From positions 1 through 32,683 of the forward strand of contig JAGBRZ010000210.1 of NCBI GenBank assembly GCA_017632155.1: DNA of 32,683 nucleotides, read 5' to 3'. The notes under the pieces are model-generated. The model made no database searches. It had not been told where the DNA came from and was given only the letters and a program-made list of their open reading frames with translations. The translations under genes and the position numbers were made by a program. The stretch comes from Clostridia bacterium. GTDB lineage: Bacteria > Bacillota_A > Clostridia > Oscillospirales > CAG-272. Position 1 is the first letter of the stretch; every line of letters begins with the position of its first letter. This document shows, one piece after another, positions 24,752-30,854 of the stretch.

Positions 24752-24791
24752 ATCAAAACGTGACTCGGTCACGGAAATACACACATAAAAA

Positions 24792-24800
24792 TGATATAAT
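24792..24800 (+). promoter_or_regulatory. Extended -10 promoter (TGATATAAT) of the BFD-like gene
   Basis: TGATATAAT, 34 bp before the ATG at 24835; no clear -35 is present. GGAGG at 24822-24826 is the ribosome binding site. Confidence 0.6.
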
Positions 24801-24834
24801 TATATCAATAAAACAAGACACGGAGGATAAGAAA

Positions 24835-25080
24835 ATGTCTGAAAACAAAATCTGTGACCTGAAGCCCGTCGATACCAAATCCGTAAAAGATTTCAAGATC
24901 TGCAACTGCAAAAACGTATCCTATTTCAACATCCTTGATGCGCTTGAAAAGCACTCAAAGGTTGAAAATCTTCTCGACGTTTTCGAAGATGTCAAAAAGA
25001 TCACTCATTGCTCCACCGGCTGCGGAGGATGCTATCAGCGAGTCCTCGAAGTTATCTCGGATACCATGATGAACAAATAA
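24835..25080 (+). CDS. BFD-like [2Fe-2S]-binding protein
   Basis: 81-residue small iron-sulfur protein of the bacterioferritin-associated-ferredoxin domain family. Cysteines are spaced as C-x-C in ICNCKN, then CSTGCGGC near the C-terminus, fitting the BFD pattern with one additional cysteine. The middle segment (about residues 30-55) is helical and charged. Start at 24835 is chosen because GGAGG lies 8 bp upstream; an earlier in-frame ATG at 24760 overlaps the promoter. It is monocistronic, between its own promoter and a terminator. Roles proposed for such domains are electron transfer or iron release; the partner here is unknown. Confidence 0.78.
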   Translation: MSENKICDLKPVDTKSVKDFKICNCKNVSYFNILDALEKHSKVENLLDVFEDVKKITHCSTGCGGCYQRVLEVISDTMMNK

Positions 25081-25084
25081 ACAG

Positions 25085-25117
25085 CAAAAACGCGGTGAGC
25101 AACTCATCGCGTTTTTG
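25085..25117 (+). terminator. Intrinsic terminator after the BFD-like gene
   Basis: CAAAAACGCGGTGAG / CTCATCGCGTTTTTG, a 15-bp stem with one G-U pair and a CAA loop, ending in a T-rich run. Confidence 0.88.
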
Positions 25118-25162
25118 TTTGTCTACCTCACAAATAATTGAGTTACGTTATCATTTTTTCGG

Positions 25163-25191
25163 TTGCAAAAGTTGCGGATTTGTGATATAAT
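25163..25191 (+). promoter_or_regulatory. Sigma-A promoter of the 25223-26764 unit
   Basis: TTGCAA (25163-25168), 17-bp spacer and TATAAT (25186-25191) with extended -10 TG at 25183-25184. Confidence 0.8.
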
Positions 25192-25222
25192 AATAGAACC
25201 TCACAATGAAAGCAGATACCGT

Positions 25223-25966
25223 ATGAGCAATTATAAAATTTCGCGTGTTTCGGCGATGCATTACGCCAAAATGGTGATCCGCGCGCTTATGTTTTTGGGC
25301 GCGACGGCACTTTATATATTCAAACGCATCACGGGTAAAGGCGTTTTTCTCGAAAGTAGTAAGGTGCTTCCCTTCCTTATGATACTGATCTGGATAGTCT
25401 ACGCCATTGAAATGGCTTGCAGATTTTTCCCGTCAAAGCTCGAAAGCCCCGGGTGTCAAAAGCAGTTTTCCCGAAACTTTATTCCGACAGAATCAAAAGA
25501 GCCCAAACTGCAATCTCCGTGGCGCACATTTGCCGTCGCGGCGGCTTGGTTTGCCCTCAACGGCGCAATCGGGGTACTTTATTTCACGAATATCATTGAC
25601 GCGGGTATACTCATCCTGATAACTCTCGCTTACGGCGTTTGCGACATGATATGCATCCTCTTTTTCTGCCCCTTCCAAACATGGTTTATGAAGAATAGAT
25701 GCTGCACCGATTGCCGCATATATAATTGGGATTTTGCAATGATGTTCACGCCTCTAGTCTTTATTCCCCACCCGTATACGTACAGCCTCGTCGCGCTTTC
25801 GATGATGCTTTTATTCCGTTGGGAGTGGAATTATAAGCGCCACCCCGAACGTTTTTCCGAAAGCACAAACGCCTGCATCTCCTGCAAGTACTGCAACGAA
25901 AAGCTTTGCAAGCACAAAAAGCAGTTGAAGGCATTTATTCGAGATAAAAAGTTTATCAAGAGGTAA
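25223..25966 (+). CDS. Unknown membrane protein with Cys motifs
   Basis: I do not recognise a named family. The 247-residue protein has about five hydrophobic segments: residues ~15-35, ~50-65, ~105-125, ~128-150 and ~175-200. A cytoplasmic-looking CCTDCRIYNWDF lies between two of them, and the C-terminus has CISCKYCNEKLCKHKKQ, a probable metal or Fe-S ligand cluster followed by a basic tail. The start at 25223 (MSNYK) is chosen as the upstream ATG at 25163 lies in the promoter; no good Shine-Dalgarno is seen, so translation may be weak. It is transcribed with the SDR gene (gap 3 bp). The proximity to the [2Fe-2S] protein may be chance. Confidence 0.6.
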   Translation: MSNYKISRVSAMHYAKMVIRALMFLGATALYIFKRITGKGVFLESSKVLPFLMILIWIVYAIEMACRFFPSKLESPGCQKQFSRNFIPTESKEPKLQSPWRTFAVAAAWFALNGAIGVLYFTNIIDAGILILITLAYGVCDMICILFFCPFQTWFMKNRCCTDCRIYNWDFAMMFTPLVFIPHPYTYSLVALSMMLLFRWEWNYKRHPERFSESTNACISCKYCNEKLCKHKKQLKAFIRDKKFIKR

Positions 25967-25969
25967 AAA

Positions 25970-26764
25970 ATGAAATCGATCCTTGTAACGGGCGCGTATG
26001 GCGGAATGGGCAGCGCGGCTTGCAAGCTTCTACACGATATGGGATACACCGTTTTCGCGCTTGACAAAAGAGTTTTGGAAGCCGAAGAAGGCATTATCCC
26101 GATCCAAGCCGATATAACTTCCGAGGATAGTGTCAAAGCGGCATTCGCGCGTGTCGCCGAGACCGCAGACCGTCTTGACGATATCCTGCATTTTGCAGGA
26201 ATGTATATGCTTGATTCGCTCGTCGAGATGTCCGACGAAAACTTTCGCACAATATTTGACGTAAATCTGCGCGGAGCATTTTTGATCAACAAGACATTCC
26301 TACCGATGCTCAAAGAAGGCAGCCGAATACTTATTGTCACCAGCGAGCTTGCCCCGCTCGATCCCCTTCCATTCACAGGTATCTACGCCGTAACCAAAGC
26401 AGCGCTCGATAAATACGCATATTCGCTTCGAATGGAGCTTCAACTTCTCGGCATAACCGTTTCCGTCCTCCGCGCCGGAGCGGTAAAAACGCAGATGCTC
26501 GGCGTATCCACTAATGCGCTCGATAGTTTTTGCAGCGAAACCAAGCTTTACAGCTGTAACGCCGCAAGATTCAAACGAATAGTCGAAAGTGTCGAAGCTC
26601 GTAACATTCCACCCGAAAAGATCGCACAAAAAGCGATTCGGATATTGAAAAAGAATAATCCGAGATTCGCATACTCAATCAACCGTAACCCCTTACTCCT
26701 ACTCCTGAACGCATTGCCCAAGCGGCTACAGCTTTTTTCGATAAAAATAATATTGAAACCGTAA
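25970..26764 (+). CDS. Short-chain dehydrogenase/reductase (SDR)
   Basis: 264-residue NAD(P)-dependent oxidoreductase of the classical SDR family. The cofactor motif is TGAYGGMG; DDILHFAGMY replaces the usual NNAG; the catalytic serine lies in VTSELAPL and the YxxxK motif is YAVTK. After YxxxK comes the standard AGAVKTQM. The start is tight against the preceding membrane protein (3 bp). Substrate is unknown, and the C-terminal extension RFAYSINRNPLLLLLNALPKR is a hydrophobic, possibly membrane-touching, tail seen in lipid-related SDRs. Confidence 0.83.
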   Translation: MKSILVTGAYGGMGSAACKLLHDMGYTVFALDKRVLEAEEGIIPIQADITSEDSVKAAFARVAETADRLDDILHFAGMYMLDSLVEMSDENFRTIFDVNLRGAFLINKTFLPMLKEGSRILIVTSELAPLDPLPFTGIYAVTKAALDKYAYSLRMELQLLGITVSVLRAGAVKTQMLGVSTNALDSFCSETKLYSCNAARFKRIVESVEARNIPPEKIAQKAIRILKKNNPRFAYSINRNPLLLLLNALPKRLQLFSIKIILKP

Positions 26765-26841
26765 AAAATAAGAACAATCACATAAAAAACGAAATAAAAA
26801 AGATTTTTATCAAAAAACTTTTAAAAAAGTAAAAAAAGCTA

Positions 26842-26870
26842 TTGACAAATCAAAGAAAATGTGATATAAT
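26842..26870 (+). promoter_or_regulatory. Consensus promoter of tRNA-Pro
   Basis: TTGACA (26842-26847), 17-bp spacer and TATAAT (26865-26870), perfect in both hexamers, with extended -10 TG at 26862-26863. Transcription would start near 26877, leaving a ~55-nt leader before the mature tRNA. Confidence 0.9.
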
Positions 26871-26932
26871 ATTCAAGTCGCAAGGCGCAAGCTGCGGGCA
26901 ATAGCCTACAGGAACCGCGCCAAGCGCAAGAT

Positions 26933-27008
26933 CTGGGTGTGGCGCAGCTGGTAGCGCGCTACCTTGGGGTGGTAGAGGCCGCAAGTTCAAGTCTTGTCAC
27001 TCAGACCA
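26933..27008 (+). tRNA. tRNA-Pro(GGG)
   Basis: 76-nt tRNA with the CCA end encoded. Acceptor CTGGGTG (26933-26939) pairs with CACTCAG (26998-27004) with one G-U; D stem GCGC/GCGC; anticodon stem CTACC/GGTAG with loop TTGGGGT, giving anticodon GGG (26966-26968); T arm GCAAG-TTCAAGT-CTTGT; discriminator A27005. C1-G72 and A73 agree with proline identity. A rho-independent terminator begins at the last base. It adjoins a presumed genomic island, so its 3' end is a candidate attachment site. Confidence 0.93.
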
Positions 27009-27045
27009 AAAATCGGGAGTCGTAAGATTCCCGATTTTTCTTTAT
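27008..27045 (+). terminator. Terminator of the tRNA-Pro gene
   Basis: AAAAATCGGGA / TCCCGATTTTT, a perfect 11-bp stem with a loop of about 10 nt, followed by CTTTATTT. Confidence 0.9.
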
Positions 27046-27094
27046 TTATCTCGCAAAATCTCTTGAAATCTCGCGTTTTCGCAATAATGATTAT

Positions 27095-27138
27095 AGGCAC
27101 ATTCTTCCCTTTCAATCGGGTAGAATGTGCCTGTTTTT
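27095..27138 (+). terminator. Terminator-like hairpin of no known gene
   Basis: AGGCACATTCT / AGAATGTGCCT, a perfect 11-bp stem (27095-27105 / 27122-27132) with an inner CCC/GGG pairing, followed by GTTTTTT. No open reading frame of note lies between the tRNA terminator and this hairpin. Confidence 0.65.
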
Positions 27139-27208
27139 TGGCAATGACGACATGTTAGACCATAGATGCCTATTTTAGGGGCAAATTCGGGGTTTTTTCG
27201 ATATGTTT

Positions 27209-27246
27209 AAGGCGGTAATCGCGAGCTGCGATTACCGCCTTTTCTT
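27209..27246 (+). terminator. Second terminator-like hairpin facing the ietAS operon
   Basis: AAGGCGGTAATCGC / GCGATTACCGCCTT, a perfect 14-bp stem with a GAGCT loop, then TTCTTTGTTT on the plus strand. It stops plus-strand transcription ahead of ietS; from the minus strand there is no T tract, so it is at best a weak terminator for ietS. Confidence 0.7.
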
Positions 27247-27274
27247 TGTTTACTGCGTGTGAATTTTTGCCATC

Positions 27275-29551
27275 TCATCCGCGTTGACGAATCTGATATC
27301 TTGTCTTCAAATCATTTGTAATATATCCTTTTTCACGCAAAGAGTTGGTGACTTCAGTATATATATCATTTCCTCCAGGGTCTCTAATTGTAATAACAAG
27401 CACAAACTCCTGTTCTGGAATATTGGTTTCGTTTCTGGCGTTCAAGTCAATTCTTACTTTCCAACCATCTCCCATAGAAATACCCTGTTTTATCTTCCTA
27501 TAATAGGACTTTATGGGACTCCATTTAAACCCATTCTCCACTCGTGCTTTTTCATATTTCTCATCCCAAGCGCACTCCAAAGGAACACATCCCGAATAAG
27601 AAAGGTTTGCACCATCGTATTTGTACATACCGAAACTTGCATCAATATTTGCTCTACAGTATTCTCTACCGTAGTTCTCATCCAGCGAGGGATTATATAC
27701 TAAGGTCATGCCGATCTCACCATAGCATTTTCCATCCTTAATAAGGGATTTGGGGTATGGAAAATCCATCATTTCCAAATGAGTTCCCTGAACAATTTTT
27801 TGTTTAAAAATCATTGTAATTTCGCTCTTAGTGCATTGCAATACATTTTTCGTATCATTAAACGGCATGCCAAACCCATAGTATTTGATGTTGTTGGGAT
27901 CATTATCTATCAGTTCTCGATAATTCATACGAGCCGAATGTATCAATAATGCTTTGGCTATCAATCTATCCTTCTCAACCATTTCATCAAGTATAGTAGC
28001 ATATTTCCTTAATACACGTGGAGTGGAGTAACTTGTGCCATTTCCTTCAATTACTTCTCCGGCAGGGGTCATCCCTTTCATCCCATGATTCTTAACAGAA
28101 AATGTCTTTGAATAGTTCCCACCATAATCCACTACATCTGGCTTAATAGTATTGTTAGCCCCGGGACCTCTACGGCTAAACGGCGAAGGCTCATCTTTTT
28201 TAACAATGGATTCATCGGAGTCATAAAGCGCAATAGAACCAACCGTAATTGCTCTAACAGAATCTGCAGGAGCAATAATACGATCCCTCTCTCCCATTTC
28301 GTCTTGAGGCGGCCAATTTCTCAAAGGGAGTGTTTGCAAATTACCGCTTGAAACAAATACTTGCACGCTATATTTGTCTTGAATATAATCCAAGAATATG
28401 CCAAGATCAGACATGGAACCATCACATATTTGATTTGGTATTCCAAGCGATAGGTTCCAAATTTTCACGTAAGACGAATGCTTTTCCATAACCTCTTCAA
28501 TTATTTCCATTAACTCATCTTCGCAAATAGAATCTACCGGTCCATAATCCTCATCAGAGTTAGGAATAGCAATCACATCCAAAAATTTAAATCTCCGGTG
28601 GTCATCGCTGGGAAGATCATTAAGTTCATTTCCATATTGAATTGTTGAAGCAATAAAAGAGGCATGCTTATGATTTTGATAATTTATATCAACATAGGTC
28701 TCCGTACCAATTATATAAGGTGTTAAATATGGATTATCATTACCTATCCCGCCATCAATAATTCCAATAACAACTTCACTATCGCCACCGCTAACATCAA
28801 CCAGCTTATCAATTTTATCCTTTGACATATCAGTTATTGGCAACGAATACTCTTGAAAAAAATCAATTGTTTTTACTCCATTTATAGAAGAAATATTGAC
28901 TATATCATCATACGAATTGATGGCAATTTTGATGAATTTAATATCCTCTCCGTATGTAATTATTTGGTGTGAATCAGCATACCCCATTTCTGATAATTTT
29001 GACATCACATAATTAAGAATTTGCTCATTATCAAAATCATCCTGAAAATCAAACAATTTAATCTTAATAGCGTTCTTTATCATGTCAAAATTTCCAGCCT
29101 GCTGTATTTTTATCAAGCTCTGTGAAATTTTATTTTCAGCTTTGACTGGCTGAATTTCAGATATAGCAGTTAAGTTCGCAGAGAATTTTTGAGACGGAGG
29201 ATTTTTTATAAGTTCGATGGTTTCAGCAATGCTCTTTTTACTTACTTTTATATATATTTCACCCAGTTCTTCACTACCAATAATTGGGCATTTTCGACAC
29301 AAATCGTTAGGTTTATGTGATTTTGCAATTGCTTCAGGCTTAACAGTTATTACACCAACCGCAGGAACACGTTCGTTTTCTTGAAACAAATTTTCATAGT
29401 ACGATGAAATTTCCGAAAAACTTGATATAATACTATCTTTTAGTTGATCGGTAACATCACAAAAGAACTTAGTTCCCCCTCTCCCCTTATTATTTACAGA
29501 ATCCTCACTTTTTTGCATAATTAATTTTATTGGTAAATTTCTTTCTTCCAT
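27275..29551 (-). CDS. ietS: Subtilisin-like serine protease of an IetAS-type anti-phage system
   Basis: 758-residue S8 family serine protease, effector of the two-gene ATPase-protease (IetAS) defence system as I recall it from the literature. Catalytic triad: Asp266 in VIGIIDGGIG, His296 in HKHASFIAS, Ser507 in GNGTSYSTP; oxyanion Asn404 in VSSGN. There is no signal peptide, so it acts in the cytoplasm. Residues 1-250 are a non-catalytic N-terminal region with PEAIAKSHKPNDL and a CRKC pair, and the ~220 residues after the Ser are a C-terminal beta domain. The start codon overlaps the ietA stop by one base (TAATG). Codon use is visibly AT-rich (AAT, ATA, TTA) compared with the neighbours to the left, consistent with acquisition. 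Confidence 0.83.
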   Translation of the reverse strand: MEERNLPIKLIMQKSEDSVNNKGRGGTKFFCDVTDQLKDSIISSFSEISSYYENLFQENERVPAVGVITVKPEAIAKSHKPNDLCRKCPIIGSEELGEIYIKVSKKSIAETIELIKNPPSQKFSANLTAISEIQPVKAENKISQSLIKIQQAGNFDMIKNAIKIKLFDFQDDFDNEQILNYVMSKLSEMGYADSHQIITYGEDIKFIKIAINSYDDIVNISSINGVKTIDFFQEYSLPITDMSKDKIDKLVDVSGGDSEVVIGIIDGGIGNDNPYLTPYIIGTETYVDINYQNHKHASFIASTIQYGNELNDLPSDDHRRFKFLDVIAIPNSDEDYGPVDSICEDELMEIIEEVMEKHSSYVKIWNLSLGIPNQICDGSMSDLGIFLDYIQDKYSVQVFVSSGNLQTLPLRNWPPQDEMGERDRIIAPADSVRAITVGSIALYDSDESIVKKDEPSPFSRRGPGANNTIKPDVVDYGGNYSKTFSVKNHGMKGMTPAGEVIEGNGTSYSTPRVLRKYATILDEMVEKDRLIAKALLIHSARMNYRELIDNDPNNIKYYGFGMPFNDTKNVLQCTKSEITMIFKQKIVQGTHLEMMDFPYPKSLIKDGKCYGEIGMTLVYNPSLDENYGREYCRANIDASFGMYKYDGANLSYSGCVPLECAWDEKYEKARVENGFKWSPIKSYYRKIKQGISMGDGWKVRIDLNARNETNIPEQEFVLVITIRDPGGNDIYTEVTNSLREKGYITNDLKTRYQIRQRG

Positions 29552-30678
29552 TATTCCTCATCCTCCTTTACCAACTTTGATATAGTGGTTTTTGAACTGT
29601 CCAAGATATCTGCTATTACTTGCAAACTAAATGTTTTTTCGTTACAGTTTCTTAAATACTTTGCCTTGCTTTTCAGTTGATTTTTTTCCGAGTCATTTAA
29701 ATTTAAAATCCCTTTGAACCAAAATACTTCCTCATAATAGTCTTTTTTCGAAACAGTTTTTTCCAGTATTACTGAACTTCTAATAGCTTTAATGAGAATT
29801 TCTTCAATATCTGCGCCGCTCAGCCCAAGTAACACATACGCCAATTCTTCTTTGTCCTTTTGACTCAAATTGCTATTTTCATGTGTAAACAAATCTATCA
29901 TCTTTATTATCGCGTCGTAATCTGGTTCAGTAATTCTCAATTTATAATCAAATCTTCTCCACACCGCGGGATCTAATAGCGATTCATGGTTAGTTGCAGC
30001 GACTAATAAACTATCCTTACTCATTGAATCGACATTCTGCAACAAACTATTAACCACTCTTTTCAATTCTCCCAATTCATTGCTGTCATCTCTCGCTTTT
30101 GCAATTGCATCAAACTCATCCAAAAATAGCACACAGGGCATTTTTTGTACAAACTCAAATAGAGATCTAATATTCTTTGCAGTCGTTCCTAAATAAGAGG
30201 ATATTAAACTGTCAAGCCGTGCAATTACTAATGGTAAATGTAGTTCTTTGGCTATCAAAAAAGCACATTGAGTTTTACCGCATCCAGGAGGCCCGTAAAG
30301 AATCAGTGTATTGGACATTTCAATTCCCATGGCGTTTAGTTTGTCTGCATTTTTATAACTCAACACAAATTCATTAATCTCATCAGTGTTGTTTTTTGAT
30401 AGGACAACTGTTGCATTATTCTCCTCAGGGTAAATAATATCTGCAAGCAACGTTCGGGACTCAGAATCAACTGGTATGGAAAAATTACTTTGTCCACTTA
30501 TAGATGATAGAGTTGCAGCATTGTGGGTAGAAAGGATTTTTTGAAACTTTGATGCCGCTCGCACCTCGTTATCAGATTCAAGTTTATCTATAAGTTGTTG
30601 GGTGTAGTTGATTACTTTTGTGTAGTCACGTTTTATCGCCCCTTCAACTATTTTCCCTATTTCAATCGAATACTTCAT
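29551..30678 (-). CDS. ietA: AAA+ ATPase of an IetAS-type anti-phage system
   Basis: 375-residue AAA+ ATPase, presumed sensor or activator of the protease. N-terminal ~110 residues are a helical domain (VINYTQQLIDKLESDN). Walker A is GPPGCGKT (129-136), Walker B VLFLDE (183-188), a pore-loop-like SYLGTTAKNI follows Walker A, sensor 1 is VAATN (226-230), and the arginine finger is in WRRFDY. C-terminal helices include the sensor 2 region GLSGADIEEIL; the last ~30 residues, SLQVIADILDSSKTTISKLV, have the look of a small helix-turn-helix. GGAGGT lies 7 bp before the start. Coupled to ietS by the overlapping stop/start. Classical AAA+ with both active sites intact. Confidence 0.85.
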   Translation of the reverse strand: MKYSIEIGKIVEGAIKRDYTKVINYTQQLIDKLESDNEVRAASKFQKILSTHNAATLSSISGQSNFSIPVDSESRTLLADIIYPEENNATVVLSKNNTDEINEFVLSYKNADKLNAMGIEMSNTLILYGPPGCGKTQCAFLIAKELHLPLVIARLDSLISSYLGTTAKNIRSLFEFVQKMPCVLFLDEFDAIAKARDDSNELGELKRVVNSLLQNVDSMSKDSLLVAATNHESLLDPAVWRRFDYKLRITEPDYDAIIKMIDLFTHENSNLSQKDKEELAYVLLGLSGADIEEILIKAIRSSVILEKTVSKKDYYEEVFWFKGILNLNDSEKNQLKSKAKYLRNCNEKTFSLQVIADILDSSKTTISKLVKEDEE

Positions 30679-30701
30679 TGTAATACCTCCTTGATATACT
30701 T

Positions 30702-30730
30702 ATTATACTACAATGATTTGATTTTGTCAA
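30702..30730 (-). promoter_or_regulatory. Consensus promoter of ietAS
   Basis: On the minus strand TTGACA (30730-30725), 17-bp spacer and TATAAT (30707-30702) are both perfect. The ietA start is 24 bp downstream of the -10, so transcription starts within about 20 nt of the ATG, next to GGAGGT (30690-30685). Confidence 0.88.
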
Positions 30731-30828
30731 GAACATTTTCGCGTTTTTCGGAACGATTTTTGCATTTTCGAGAACGATCGCAGTTCAACAAGGAACGATG
30801 CTGTGTTTTTGCGGGAATTTTGTCAAGA
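30722..30828. repeat. 11-bp direct repeat TTTTGTCAAGA flanking the phased array
   Basis: TTTTGTCAAGA is present at 30722-30732 and again at 30818-30828. The left copy contains the -35 of ietAS; the right copy has the same -35 hexamer but no matching -10. The repeats enclose the four-copy array, so they may be a boundary of a small inserted segment or simply a duplicated regulatory unit. Confidence 0.55.
30731..30799. repeat. Phased GAACGAT direct repeats upstream of the ietAS promoter
   Basis: GAACGAT occurs at 30751, 30772 and 30793 (7 bp each), exactly 21 bp apart, with a degenerate copy GAACATT at 30731 (20 bp away). Two copies share a longer TTTTCG prefix (30745-30757 and 30766-30778). 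Two helical turns of spacing put the copies on one face of the DNA, directly upstream of the -35. No coding frame crosses the array. Confidence 0.75.
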
Positions 30829-30854
30829 TAAGCAAAAATCAAGCATCTTCTATT

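Noticed and set aside
24759..24773. Terminator after the M48 gene
   Set aside because: A six-bp stem CGTGAC/GTCACG is present but has no following T tract; too weak to call with confidence.
30731..30799. CRISPR array
   Set aside because: Repeat units are only 7-13 bp, too short, at 21-bp period, with no spacers or cas genes in the window.
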